From: Frankiales bacterium
Lineage (GTDB): Bacteria > Actinomycetota > Actinomycetes > Mycobacteriales > Jatrophihabitantaceae
Direction of reading: 5' to 3'
Length of the DNA: 35,887 nt
Assembly: GCA_025966315.1 (NCBI GenBank)
Contig: JAOPUZ010000055.1
Span: 1-35,887 of the forward strand
Below, one piece after another: positions 24,907-33,912 of the stretch (positions are counted from its first letter, which is position 1; the number at the start of each line of letters is the position of its first letter). The notes below the pieces were generated by a model. It did not search any database and was not told the DNA's origin. It saw nothing but the letters and a program-made list of their open reading frames with translations. The translations under genes and the position numbers were made by a program.

Positions 24907-25305
24907 TCAGCTGGTAAGTGCGTCCAGCTCGGCTAGTGGCACGACGCCTTCGGCCTTCTTCGCCAAGGCGGAATCGACGGTGATCAGTGCGTCGGCTTGG
25001 AGCTGGGTGACCGCGAGATACTCCGCGTCATAGGTCGACTCCCAACCGTGCGCCCGTGCGATTTTCCAAGCCGTACGGCGCGAAACCCGGTCCCCGAGCA
25101 GCCGCATCTTCAGCTCGGTGACGCGCACGAGACGGTGCAACGCCACCTCTTCGGTGAGGTCGCCGCGTTGCGCGGCTTCGAAGAGCAGCGACAGCGCTTG
25201 GGAACGGATGATGTTCGGAGCCACGATCTGATGTCCCGGATTGATCCGGACATCGCGGGCGATCACGTGCAGCAGCGTCGGGGCGTCGATGACGTAACGG
25301 GCCAT
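24907..25305 (-). CDS. PIN-domain protein (VapC-like), no antitoxin adjacent
   Basis: 132 aa. MARYVIDAPTLLHVI starts the PIN fold with Asp7, and the C-terminal acidic pair lies in TYDAEYLAVTQLQADALITVD. The second acidic site usual in VapC is here NIIRSQALSLL, with Gln/Ser where Glu is common. PIN proteins are Mg2+-dependent RNases, often toxins. No antitoxin ORF lies upstream: the next sequence is the divergent SulP promoter. It is either an orphan toxin-like RNase or a member of a stand-alone family. Nuclease activity is uncertain. Confidence 0.75.
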   Translation of the reverse strand: MARYVIDAPTLLHVIARDVRINPGHQIVAPNIIRSQALSLLFEAAQRGDLTEEVALHRLVRVTELKMRLLGDRVSRRTAWKIARAHGWESTYDAEYLAVTQLQADALITVDSALAKKAEGVVPLAELDALTS

Positions 25306-25401
25306 GTCGGCACTCTAGGCGCGGTGCCCGGCCCGGCGACACGTTGCGTGGTCCCGTTCCCCGGCACCGGTCGCGAGGCTTATAGAAAGCGCATATGTCG
25401 G

Positions 25402-25407
25402 TAATAT
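25402..25407 (+). promoter_or_regulatory. candidate -10 box of the SulP-CA gene
   Basis: TAATAT in a locally AT-rich stretch (25379-25410), with a poor -35 region (CTTATA, 17 bases upstream). Transcription from it would begin just after the in-frame ATG at 25408, which favours the ATG at 25459 as start. Confidence 0.35.
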
Positions 25408-25458
25408 ATGACTATCGACGTTTACAGTCCATCTGCGCCGAACGACCGAAAGGCCAAC

Positions 25459-27726
25459 ATGAGCGTGACGATCACCGACCGCCGACCATCGAACGGATCA
25501 GTGCGCCGCTGGCTGCATCGCGACGCGCGAGCTGATCTGGTGGCTTCCCTGGTGGTCTTTCTGGTCGCGCTGCCCCTGTCGATCGGGATCGCGGCGGCGT
25601 CGAACGCCCCGACCACCGCTGGGTTGATCGCGGCGATCGTCGGCGGTATCGCGGCCGGAAGTCTCGGCGGATCACCGTTGACCGTCAGCGGGCCGGCCGC
25701 CGGGCTGACCGTGGTAGTGGCCGGCTTGATCGATCAGTTCGGTTTCGCGGTGACTTGCGCGATCACCGCGGGCGCCGGCGTACTGCAGGTCATACTCGGC
25801 CTCAGTCGGATCGCCCGAGTCGCGCTGGCGATCTCACCGGCCGTGCTGCACGCGATGCTGGCCGGCATTGGCATCACGATCGTGCTCAGCCAGCTTCACG
25901 TGCTGTTGGGCGGCGCGCCCGGCGCCGATGCGGTCAGCAACCTGCGTCGACTACCCCATCAGCTCGCCGAGGGCGAACTGGGCGCGGTCGCCGCGGGCAC
26001 GATCATGATTGCGATCCTGCTGGTCTGGCGACGGCTGCCGTCCCGGTTCGCCGTCGTGCCCGGGCCGTTGATTGCGATCGTCGGTGTCACGGCACTGTCC
26101 GTTTTCCTGGAGCTTGACGTCGCTCGCGTCGACGTGCCGGGATCGCTGTTGAGCTCAGTCGTGCTGCCGCAGCTTCCGCAGGGAAAGTGGGGCGCGATGG
26201 CCATCGGCGTCGTGACGTTGGCGATCATCGGCAGCGTAGAGAGCCTGCTGTCCTCACTCGCCAGCGATCGGCTTGCTGCCGACGGGCGCCGGTCGAGCCT
26301 TGACCGCGAACTCATCGGACAAGGCGTAGCGAATACCGCCTCGGGCCTGCTCGGCGGGCTCCCGATCACCGGGGTCATCGTGCGTAGTTCGACCAACATC
26401 GCTGCGGGCGCGCGCACCCGGATGTCGACGATCTTGCATGGCTTCTGGGTATTGCTCTCCGCGCTTGCCCTCGTGTCGGTGATCGAATTGGTGCCGATGG
26501 CCGCACTGGCCGGGCTGCTGATCGTGATGGGTGTCGGTCTTGTGAAGGGCGCTGACCTCCGGCAAGCCCAGCGCCACGGCGAGCTGGTGGTCTACCTGTC
26601 CGCCGCCGCCGGCGTGCTGGTGCTGAACCCGCTCGAAGGCGTGCTCATCGGCGTATCGCTGGCCGGGCTGCTCGTCGTCGGTCGAGCGCTGCGAGCGCAG
26701 ATCGTCGTCGAGTCGTCGCCGACCCGCGGACACGATCACTGGACGGTGACCCTGACCGGCATTCTCAGTTTCGCCTCCATTCCCAAGCTGGCGCGTTTAC
26801 TCGACAAGGTTCCGTCCGGTACGACAACGGTCGTCACGGTTGACCTCGCCCATCTCGACCACGCGGCCTTCGATCACCTCGACAACTGGCGAACCCAACA
26901 CGAGGCGGCGGGAGGCACCGTCACCATCGACGAGATCAGCCCGGCCGGATTCTCGGTAGGCGGGCCTGAGCGGCGCGGAGAACCTCATACGCCGCGGCAC
27001 ATCGCCCCGTGGAACAGCTGGCAGAGCGAAGACAACCACGGTAAGCACGTTGCCGATCAGTTGCTCCGGCGGCGACCTGAGTTTGCGCCGATCGCTCCGC
27101 TCCTCAATGGCCTGCACGAATACCAAAGCCGCACCGTGCCGCTCTTGCAACCCGTCATGACCAACCTCGCCGGCGTGCAGCGTCCCACCACGCTGTTCTT
27201 CACCTGCGCGGACTCGCGCATCGTGCCCAACGTGATCACGAGCAGCGGACCGGGCGATCTGTTCACCGTGCGCAACGTCGGAAACCTCGTCGCGCGGGAC
27301 GACTCCGTGCTCGCCGCGATCGAATACGCCATCGAAGTCCTGAACGTAGGAAGCATTGTGGTCTGCGGTCATTCAGATTGCGGCGGGATGCGCGCGCTGC
27401 TCCAGGGCCCGGCGCGCTCGGACGGCGCAGTGTCGAGGTGGCTGGGCGAAGGCGAGGACAGTCTGGTGGCCTGGCGCGCGGGACACCCGCTGGTTCGTGG
27501 CGGCGTGGCGGACTGTGACACCTTGGCCATGGTCAACGTCGCCACGCAACTCGACCGGATCGAAGCCTTTCCGGTCGTCCGCGACGCGATCACCGCTGAC
27601 CGGCTGCACCTGACCGGCCTGTTCTACAACGTCGGCGACTCGAGCATTTCCCTCTTGGACCGAATCGGAATGAGATTTCACGAGCCCAACGCGGACTGGC
27701 CCGCAGACCGGAAAGTCCTACCCTGA
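25459..27726 (+). CDS. SulP-family anion transporter fused to beta-carbonic anhydrase
   Basis: 755 aa. ATG 25459 has AAAGG five bases upstream; an in-frame ATG at 25408 would add 17 residues without a ribosome site. Residues 1 to about 410 form the SulP membrane domain (LVASLVVFLVALPLSIGIAA, SPLTVSGPAAGLTVVVAGL, VESLLSSLASDRL). A short STAS-like domain follows (TGILSFASIPKLARLL, VTVDLAHLDHAAFDHL). The C-terminal about 200 residues are a beta-carbonic anhydrase with FFTCADSR (Cys583, Asp585), VRNVGNLV and GHSDCGG (His638, Cys641) as zinc and catalytic residues. The fusion suggests bicarbonate import coupled to CO2/HCO3- interconversion, though SulP proteins also carry sulfate. Confidence 0.93.
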   Translation: MSVTITDRRPSNGSVRRWLHRDARADLVASLVVFLVALPLSIGIAAASNAPTTAGLIAAIVGGIAAGSLGGSPLTVSGPAAGLTVVVAGLIDQFGFAVTCAITAGAGVLQVILGLSRIARVALAISPAVLHAMLAGIGITIVLSQLHVLLGGAPGADAVSNLRRLPHQLAEGELGAVAAGTIMIAILLVWRRLPSRFAVVPGPLIAIVGVTALSVFLELDVARVDVPGSLLSSVVLPQLPQGKWGAMAIGVVTLAIIGSVESLLSSLASDRLAADGRRSSLDRELIGQGVANTASGLLGGLPITGVIVRSSTNIAAGARTRMSTILHGFWVLLSALALVSVIELVPMAALAGLLIVMGVGLVKGADLRQAQRHGELVVYLSAAAGVLVLNPLEGVLIGVSLAGLLVVGRALRAQIVVESSPTRGHDHWTVTLTGILSFASIPKLARLLDKVPSGTTTVVTVDLAHLDHAAFDHLDNWRTQHEAAGGTVTIDEISPAGFSVGGPERRGEPHTPRHIAPWNSWQSEDNHGKHVADQLLRRRPEFAPIAPLLNGLHEYQSRTVPLLQPVMTNLAGVQRPTTLFFTCADSRIVPNVITSSGPGDLFTVRNVGNLVARDDSVLAAIEYAIEVLNVGSIVVCGHSDCGGMRALLQGPARSDGAVSRWLGEGEDSLVAWRAGHPLVRGGVADCDTLAMVNVATQLDRIEAFPVVRDAITADRLHLTGLFYNVGDSSISLLDRIGMRFHEPNADWPADRKVLP

Positions 27727-27763
27727 CGTGGTCATGGCAACGCTTGCATAGGACTTTCTCCGG
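27708..27763 (+). promoter_or_regulatory. long inverted repeat between SulP-CA and the MFS gene
   Basis: GAAAGTCCTA (27711-27720) and TAGGACTTTC (27749-27758) are perfect inverted copies, extended by CCGG at both ends (27708-27711 and 27760-27763, two bases looped out). The 28-nt interval includes the SulP-CA stop codon. It may be a terminator for the upstream gene or an operator 19 bases before the MFS start. Confidence 0.55.
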
Positions 27764-27781
27764 TTATGAGAGAGTCAAGGC

Positions 27782-29170
27782 ATGCCCGTTGCGCTCGCGC
27801 TACTCGTAGCCGGCACCCTGTTCATGGAAATTCTCGACGGCACAATCCTGGCGACCGCGGCGCCTAGCATCGCTCGAACGTTCGGGGTCGAATCGACCCA
27901 GATCGGCGTCTGCGTCACGGCCTATGTGCTGACCCTGGCCGTGCTGATTCCGCTGAGCGGCTGGGCGACCGACCGATACGGCGCCCGCAAGATCTATGTC
28001 ACTGCGATCATCACGTTTACCGCGGCCTCGGTGTTCTGCGCCATCAGCGCGAATCTCACCACGCTGATCGCGGCCCGGGTCCTGCAGGGTGTGGGCGGCG
28101 CGATGATGGTTCCGGTCGGGCGCCTGGTTGTACTTCGCGCGGTGGACAGGCAGGACATGATTCGTGCGGTCGCCTACCTGACCTGGCCGGCGTTGCTGGC
28201 GCCGGTGGTAGCGCCCGTTGCCGGTGGCTTGCTCTCCACGTACACGAGCTGGCGCTGGATCTTCATCATCAACGTGCCGCTGGGCGTCATCGCGGCGATC
28301 TTGGCGCTGCGACTGATGCCCGCCGTGGACCTCGGTCCGGTTCGAAGACCGATGGACTGGGTGGGTTTCGTCGGATCGGCGCTGGCCCTGGGCGGTGCCG
28401 TGGTGGTGGCGGCGGCGCTCGGCGAACCGCGCTTGAACATCGCGGTGATCGTGACGGCAACGGCGATCGCAGGTCTTTCCGCGGCGGCAACCGTGCATCA
28501 CCTTCGCCGAGCAGCGGACCCATTATTACGCCTCGACCTGTTTCGCATCGGTACATTTCGCACTGCGCACGCCGGCGGCGGGGCGTTTCGCATTGCCGTG
28601 AACTCGATTCCATTTCTGCTGCCGCTGCTGTTTCAGGATCAGTTCGGCTGGAGCGCAGCAAAAGCGGGGACAATGGTGTTGTTCGTCTTCGTCGGCAATT
28701 TGGTCATCAAGCCTATTACCACGCCATCCTTGCATCGTTACGGCTTTCGCGCGGTCTTGATGGTGGCAACATTTTTCGCGGCCACGACCATCGCCCTGTG
28801 TGCGTTGTTCAGCGACGACACACCGCTGGCGGTGATCGCGCTCGTCATCATGCTCGGGGGGGCGTTTCGCTCGATCGGCTTCTCGGCTTACAACACCATC
28901 GCGTTCGCCGACGTGGAGCAACCAGAGATGAATGACGCCAGCACGTTGGCGGCGACGGCGCAGCAACTCGCGCAGGGACTTGGTGTCGCGTACGCGGTGG
29001 TTACGCTGCGGCTGGGCACTCAGTTGTGGTCGGGCGTGGGGCCGTATCGATTCTCCTTTCTCATGATTGCCGCCCTACTACTCATTGCCTTTGTCGCATC
29101 CGTTCGGCTGCCGCTGAAAGCTGGCGACACGTTGCGGCCGGTCAGGCAAAGTGATGCTGCGGACGGTTGA
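27782..29170 (+). CDS. MFS exporter, DHA2 (EmrB/QacA-like) family
   Basis: 462 aa, highly hydrophobic, with about 14 helices. LFMEILDGTILATAAPSIAR is the DHA2 first-helix motif, GWATDRYGARKIY is motif A, and ARVLQGVGGAMMVPVGRLVV and APVVAPVAGGLLSTYTSWRW are motifs B and C of drug/H+ antiporters. Proton-driven export of a small hydrophobic or cationic compound is expected; the substrate is unknown. No TetR or MarR regulator is adjacent, so control may come from the inverted repeat upstream. Confidence 0.92.
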   Translation: MPVALALLVAGTLFMEILDGTILATAAPSIARTFGVESTQIGVCVTAYVLTLAVLIPLSGWATDRYGARKIYVTAIITFTAASVFCAISANLTTLIAARVLQGVGGAMMVPVGRLVVLRAVDRQDMIRAVAYLTWPALLAPVVAPVAGGLLSTYTSWRWIFIINVPLGVIAAILALRLMPAVDLGPVRRPMDWVGFVGSALALGGAVVVAAALGEPRLNIAVIVTATAIAGLSAAATVHHLRRAADPLLRLDLFRIGTFRTAHAGGGAFRIAVNSIPFLLPLLFQDQFGWSAAKAGTMVLFVFVGNLVIKPITTPSLHRYGFRAVLMVATFFAATTIALCALFSDDTPLAVIALVIMLGGAFRSIGFSAYNTIAFADVEQPEMNDASTLAATAQQLAQGLGVAYAVVTLRLGTQLWSGVGPYRFSFLMIAALLLIAFVASVRLPLKAGDTLRPVRQSDAADG

Positions 29171-29273
29171 GGGCGAGCTGATTGCGGCCGCGGCGCAAGC
29201 TGGCCTCGGCGCGGCGGTGAACGGTGAAACATCCAAAATGGTCCGAGTCGCGCTGCCAACGCCGTACAAGTGA
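29154..29273 (+). CDS. doubtful 39-aa ORF overlapping the MFS stop
   Basis: ATG 29154 lies 17 bases inside the MFS 3' end, with AGG seven bases upstream; the stop is at 29271-29273. The product is an Ala-rich helix followed by MVRVALPTPYK. Codon third positions look coding, but there is no recognised family. It may be a coupled small protein or chance. Confidence 0.22.
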   Translation: MLRTVEGELIAAAAQAGLGAAVNGETSKMVRVALPTPYK

Positions 29274-29315
29274 GCGCCGTACCTGCACGGCCATGAGGCC
29301 TGATCGAGCGGTGCC

Positions 29316-29606
29316 CTAAGTCGACCAAGCCGGGTCGAGACCGGATTCGGATTCTACGAATTCATAGGTCCACACACAGGCCAGGCCGGTGTCGTAGCTA
29401 AGTGCGTAGACGTATTTCATGCCGCCCAGATGGACCACGTGGGTTGGCGGCGGCTTGCCATAGGCACCTTCTGGGCACTCCCACAGCGTGCCGCGCAGCG
29501 GGCCGTCGACGGCCCGGACGACTACGTGTCGTTCCGGACCGTCACTGCGAACGCCGTCGTGCTCCCGCAGTCCGGTCCGCCCGTCGACCCACCCGACCCG
29601 CCGGAG
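29316..29606 (-). pseudogene. orphan open frame without start, probable gene remnant
   Basis: A minus-strand frame is open between TGA 29607-29609 and TAG 29316-29318, 96 codons, with GC-rich third positions. It reads as a real protein end: PERHVVVRAVDGPLRG, TLWECPEGAYGKPPTHVVH, MKYVYALSYDTGLACVWTYE, then SESGLDPAWST. No ATG or GTG occurs in the first 56 codons. Internal GTG 29438 and ATG 29420 would leave only about 40 or 34 residues. It is either the 3' part of a gene whose beginning was lost or a gene using a rare start. The family was not recognised. Its strand is opposite to both neighbours. Confidence 0.5.
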
Positions 29607-29612
29607 TCAGAC

Positions 29613-29641
29613 TTACACTGACTTGACATCGCTAGCATAAT
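29613..29641 (+). promoter_or_regulatory. candidate promoter of the histidine kinase operon
   Basis: TTACAC (29613-29618) and CATAAT (29636-29641) with a 17-base spacer, about 165 bases upstream of the kinase start. The leader between them and 29810 has no ORF I trust. Confidence 0.4.
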
Positions 29642-29809
29642 GACTTCACGGGCGGGGACCATCACACGGGCAGATCCAGCAAAGTGCGGGTGTTCGGCGA
29701 GACATGACAGTTACAGCCACCTCTTTCGATGACGTCCAGAACGACGCGGGACCCGCGAGGCTGACAATCGCCGCGGGCAATTGTTGCTGAAAGTCCCTGG
29801 ACCGACCGA

Positions 29810-32518
29810 ATGAGTGCGACTCCGTTCAATTTCCCGCACGGCAGTGCGGGCGATGCCGCCCTATTGGCAGCTATCGTCGCGTCCTCTCACGACGCGATCA
29901 TTGGCAAGAGCTTGGCCGGCGAGATCCTGACCTGGAATGCCGCCGCCGAACGTCTCTACGGCTTCACCGCGGCCGAGGCGATCGGGCGTTACGTTGATCT
30001 GCTCGTTTCGGAAACTGCCCGGCCGCGTGAGGACGAATTGTTCGCGCTCGCGCTGGCCGGTCAGCGGGTCGAGGCGATCGAGTTGCCGCGCCGGCACAAG
30101 GACGGCTCGACGATCGACGTGTCGCTGTCCCTGTCACCGGTGTTCGACGAGCAGGGCCATATTGTCGGCGTTGCCGCATCGTCGCGCGACGCCGGTGAGC
30201 GCCGTCGAAGCGAGGACACGTTCCAACGGATTGTCGATGCCGCACCGGACGCAATGGTGTGCATGAACGAGGCCGGAATCATCAGCCTGGTCAACGCCCA
30301 AGTCGAGCGGATGTTCGGGTACCCGTCGGCTGAAATCGTAGGGTTACCAATCGAATCATTGTTGCCCGAAGGCGCTCGTGACGCCCCCGTCGATCCGCCG
30401 GCGAGCGACGCGCTGGAACCGAAGCCGCGCCCAGTGGGCGATGGGCGACAACTGTATGGGCGGCGCCGGGACGGTTCAACGTTCCCGGCCGACATCAGCT
30501 TGGCGGCGATTGAGGGGTCCGAGGGCCAGACCGTGATCGCCGCGATCCGTGACGTCACGGCCCGGCACGCCGTCCAGGCCGCGCTGCACGACAGCGAGGA
30601 GCAGTTTCGCCAAGTTGTGGCCAATGTCAAGGTAGGGATTTCGCTGCGGGGCTTGAATCCCGATGAATACATCTACCTCAATCAGACCTACCTCGATATC
30701 TTGGGCCTCGATCCCGCCGGTCCGATGCCGACGCCATCCGACGCACTGACTTTCGTGCATCCCGATGACCGAGCGATGGCCATCGCGGCGGCCGAGCGAA
30801 CCAGGTCAGGTCACAGTGATGACGATGAACTGGAATTGCGCATTGTGCGGGCGGACGGAACTGTGCGGTGGGTCAGAGCGTCGAGCCGACCAGTCCGGGA
30901 CGTGCAGGGCGAGATCTTCAGAATTGCGGGCACTATCGAAGACGTCACCGAACGCCGAGAGTCGGAATCAGCGCTGCGTAAGAGCGAGGAGCGGTTCCGT
31001 CAGATGGCCGACAGCAGCAGCGTCGGATTCACACTGCATCAGGTAGATCCGCCCGAGTTTCTCTATACAAGCCCCGCTTATCTCGCCATCATGGGCATCG
31101 CTCCCGGTGCTGGACGGCTGTCATTGAGCGACGCGCTGGCCATGGTCCACCCCGAGGATCTGTCTCGCCTGATACCCGATCAGTGGCAGGCGCCCGAAGC
31201 CGGCGCGACGACCGAGACGGAGCTGCGGATCGTCCGCCCGGACGGGGAGCATCGCTGGTTGCGCGTGATGATCAGCCCGGTGCAGGACGTCGACGGGTCG
31301 GTTCGTCGGGTCGCTACGACGGTTGAAGACATCACCGATAGGCGCGCGGCACAAACCGAGTTGTACGCAGCCAGAAGCGAGGCTGACCGAGCGAACCGGG
31401 CTAAGAGCGAGTTTCTCTCCCGGATGAGTCATGAGTTGCGGACCCCGTTGAACGCGGTGCTCGGCTTCGCGCAGCTGCTGGAGCTCGACGAGCTGACCCA
31501 AGGTCAGACGGATGCGGTGCGCCACATTCTGCGTGGTGGGCGGCACTTGCTCGAGCTGATCAACGACGTGTTGGACATCTCGCGCATCGAGACGGACCAG
31601 CTCGAATTGTCGATGGAGCCCGTTCAGTTGGCGGACGTGCTGACCGAGACAGTGGAGCTGATGCGTCAGATCGCCAGCGCGGAGGAAATCGAAATAGACC
31701 TCGATGTGCTCGACCCGCTGTTGGCCAGCTATGTGTGGGCCGACCGGCGCCGACTGCGTCAGGTCCTGCTCAACCTGCTGTCCAATGCGATCAAATACAA
31801 CAAGCGGTCCGGACAGGTGATCATTCGAGTCGAAAGGGATTCGCTCGGTTGGCCCCAAATCTTGATCACCGATACCGGTATCGGTATTCGACCGGAAGAT
31901 CTGCCTCGCCTCTTCACGCCGTTCGACCGGCTTGGCGACGCGGTCGAGATCGAAGGAACCGGAATAGGTCTGGCTTTGTCACAACGCCTGGTCACCTTGA
32001 TGCACGGTTCGCTGTCAGTGGAGTCGTCGCCCGGCACCGGCAGCACATTCATCGTGCGCATGCCGGCCTCCGATCCGCCGAGGGTGGATCTCGCGCCGCA
32101 AGGCAACGTCGAACGCGCCGGCCCAATCAGACTTTCTACCCTGCTGTACATCGAAGACAACACCTCCAACGTCCAATTGGTGGAACAAATTCTGAAGCGG
32201 CGACCGGGCTGGCAGCTGGTGCATGCCGGGCACGGGGCGCTCGGACGGGAATTGGCCGGCGTCACCCAACCCAACCTCATCCTGTTGGATTTGCATCTAC
32301 CAGATATGAACGGCCTCGATGTCCTGAAAGAGCTGCACTCCGATCCACGGACCAGATTGATTCCGTTGGTCATCGTCAGCGCGGACGCCAACCCGCGGCA
32401 GATAGCCCGGCTGCGTGATGCCGGTGCGGCTCACTACATGACCAAACCCCTGAACGTCTCGGACGTTCTCGCCCTGCTCGACACGCACGCCACGAACGAC
32501 GAGGATCTCGATGGCTGA
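29810..32518 (+). CDS. cytoplasmic hybrid histidine kinase: four PAS, HisKA, HATPase, receiver
   Basis: 902 aa with no membrane segment. PAS domains lie at about 18-132, 136-255, 262-383 and 391-512; the last two end in DVTERRESE- and DITDRRAAQ-type PAC linkers. The HisKA box is MSHELRTPLNAVLGF with His541. The ATPase domain shows LRQVLLNLLSNAIKYN, DTGIGIRPEDLPRLF and GTGIGLALSQRLV. A C-terminal receiver has YIEDNTSN and LILLDLHLPDMNGLD with Asp827 as acceptor and TKP as the conserved Lys. It probably senses a soluble or redox ligand and relays phosphate through its own receiver to partners. The start has only a weak ribosome site. The next gene overlaps it by eight bases. Confidence 0.92.
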   Translation: MSATPFNFPHGSAGDAALLAAIVASSHDAIIGKSLAGEILTWNAAAERLYGFTAAEAIGRYVDLLVSETARPREDELFALALAGQRVEAIELPRRHKDGSTIDVSLSLSPVFDEQGHIVGVAASSRDAGERRRSEDTFQRIVDAAPDAMVCMNEAGIISLVNAQVERMFGYPSAEIVGLPIESLLPEGARDAPVDPPASDALEPKPRPVGDGRQLYGRRRDGSTFPADISLAAIEGSEGQTVIAAIRDVTARHAVQAALHDSEEQFRQVVANVKVGISLRGLNPDEYIYLNQTYLDILGLDPAGPMPTPSDALTFVHPDDRAMAIAAAERTRSGHSDDDELELRIVRADGTVRWVRASSRPVRDVQGEIFRIAGTIEDVTERRESESALRKSEERFRQMADSSSVGFTLHQVDPPEFLYTSPAYLAIMGIAPGAGRLSLSDALAMVHPEDLSRLIPDQWQAPEAGATTETELRIVRPDGEHRWLRVMISPVQDVDGSVRRVATTVEDITDRRAAQTELYAARSEADRANRAKSEFLSRMSHELRTPLNAVLGFAQLLELDELTQGQTDAVRHILRGGRHLLELINDVLDISRIETDQLELSMEPVQLADVLTETVELMRQIASAEEIEIDLDVLDPLLASYVWADRRRLRQVLLNLLSNAIKYNKRSGQVIIRVERDSLGWPQILITDTGIGIRPEDLPRLFTPFDRLGDAVEIEGTGIGLALSQRLVTLMHGSLSVESSPGTGSTFIVRMPASDPPRVDLAPQGNVERAGPIRLSTLLYIEDNTSNVQLVEQILKRRPGWQLVHAGHGALGRELAGVTQPNLILLDLHLPDMNGLDVLKELHSDPRTRLIPLVIVSADANPRQIARLRDAGAAHYMTKPLNVSDVLALLDTHATNDEDLDG

Positions 32519-32936
32519 ACTATTGTTTCCCTTTGCCGACGTCAGCATTCTCGTCGTTGACGACAACGCCGACAACCTCTCGCTCATTGAGGCGGTGTTG
32601 GCTCGAGCCGGCGCCACCCAGGTGTCGGCGGAATCGGATCCCCGGCAGGTCCCGGCGCGGCTGGCGTCGATCGACCCCGATCTCGTAGTACTCGACTTGC
32701 GGATGCCCCACGTCGACGGTTACCAGCTGTTGAGCGAGATCGCGGCCTACGCCGACGGAGGTTACCTACCCGTACTCGTGCTCACCGCCGACGCAACCCG
32801 GGCCGCGGGCGAACGTGCCATGCGCGAAGGAGCGCATGATTTCGTCACCAAACCGTTCGACAACGCCGACCTGGTCGTGCGTATCCGCAATCTGCTGCAC
32901 ACCCGCGCCTTACGTGCGCGCGGGAGCGCGGGATAG
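32511..32936 (+). CDS. single-domain response regulator
   Basis: 141 aa, a CheY-like receiver with no output domain. ILVVDDNADNLSLIEAVL carries the acidic pair, VVLDLRMPHVDGYQLL has Asp62 as phospho-acceptor, LVLTADAT has the Thr switch, and DFVTKPFDNADLVVRI the Lys. It overlaps the kinase by eight bases and is surely cotranscribed. It may be the target of the kinase receiver through an unseen phosphotransfer protein, or act by protein-protein contact. Confidence 0.92.
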   Translation: MAELLFPFADVSILVVDDNADNLSLIEAVLARAGATQVSAESDPRQVPARLASIDPDLVVLDLRMPHVDGYQLLSEIAAYADGGYLPVLVLTADATRAAGERAMREGAHDFVTKPFDNADLVVRIRNLLHTRALRARGSAG

Positions 32937-32989
32937 TCAGCTACCCGCGTACCTCATCGGGGATACCAAACATCGGGTACAACTGACGC

Positions 32990-33751
32990 ATGACGAGACT
33001 CGACGGCACCTCAGCACTCATCACCGGAGCGAGCAGCGGAATCGGGGCCGCGACCGCATTGGCGCTGGCCGAACAGGGCGCCTCAGTCGCACTGGTCGCC
33101 CGCCGTCGCGACCGGCTGGAAGAGCTGGCGGCCAGGATCATCCGGGCTGGCGGGCGGGCGCTCGTCCTGGAGGCGGACGCATCCTCACGCGAAGAGATCG
33201 AGCAGGCCGTCACCGCAACGGTGGGGGAGTTCGGCCGGCTGGACACGGTCATCGCCAACGCCGGGGTGATGCTGCTCGGTCCCGTCGTCGAGGCCCCGGT
33301 GGACGAGTGGGAACGCATGATCAACATCAATGTGTCAGGGCTGCTGTACACGGCACACGCCAGCCTTCCGCATCTGATCTCTGCCGCCGAGCAACCACCG
33401 CGCAACGTCGCGGATCTGGTCTTGATCAGTAGCGTCGCGGGTCGGGTGCCGCGCAACGGATCCGGTGTCTACAACGCGACCAAGCATGCGGTCGGTGCTT
33501 TCGGGGAGGCGTTGCGGCAGGAGGTGACCAAGCGACATGTCCGGGTCAGCCTGGTTGAACCGGGTGCGGTCGACACCGAACTTCGCAGCCACAACCGGCC
33601 GGAAATTCAGGAGAGTATCCGCGGCCGGTTCGGAGACATCGAGCGACTCGAAGCCCAGGACATCGCCGAGCTGATCGCCTACATCGTGACCCGGAGCCGC
33701 CGCGTCGCGATCAACGAGGTGCTCATTCGTCCGACCGAGCAGGAGGGCTGA
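32990..33751 (+). CDS. short-chain dehydrogenase/reductase
   Basis: 253-aa classical SDR. The NAD(P) motif TGASSGIG lies at 13-20, followed by NAG in VIANAGVM, the catalytic Ser147/Ser148, and YNATK with Tyr161 and Lys165. ARRRDR after the second strand suggests NADP(H). The C-terminal half (VEPGAVDTELRSHN, DIAELIAYIVTRSRRVAINE) is like the YdfG/serine dehydrogenase-related SDRs. The substrate is unknown. It begins 53 bases after the response regulator and may be a separate unit. Confidence 0.9.
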   Translation: MTRLDGTSALITGASSGIGAATALALAEQGASVALVARRRDRLEELAARIIRAGGRALVLEADASSREEIEQAVTATVGEFGRLDTVIANAGVMLLGPVVEAPVDEWERMININVSGLLYTAHASLPHLISAAEQPPRNVADLVLISSVAGRVPRNGSGVYNATKHAVGAFGEALRQEVTKRHVRVSLVEPGAVDTELRSHNRPEIQESIRGRFGDIERLEAQDIAELIAYIVTRSRRVAINEVLIRPTEQEG

Positions 33752-33912
33752 CCGGCAGCTCGCCCGCGAGGTAACCCAGGCGTCCTTCATCAAGCTCGCG
33801 TTGCGTCCAAATGCCACGACGGATCTGCAGCCGCGGACCGTAGGCCGCAATCCGTCCCTATCGACGGTTGCCCGGCGAAGAGCGAGCTGTGAACTGTGCT
33901 GGAGTGGTACTC

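Noticed and set aside
29704-29790. 28-codon ORF upstream of the hybrid kinase
   Set aside because: No ribosome site, no motif and no overlap with the kinase; indistinguishable from chance.
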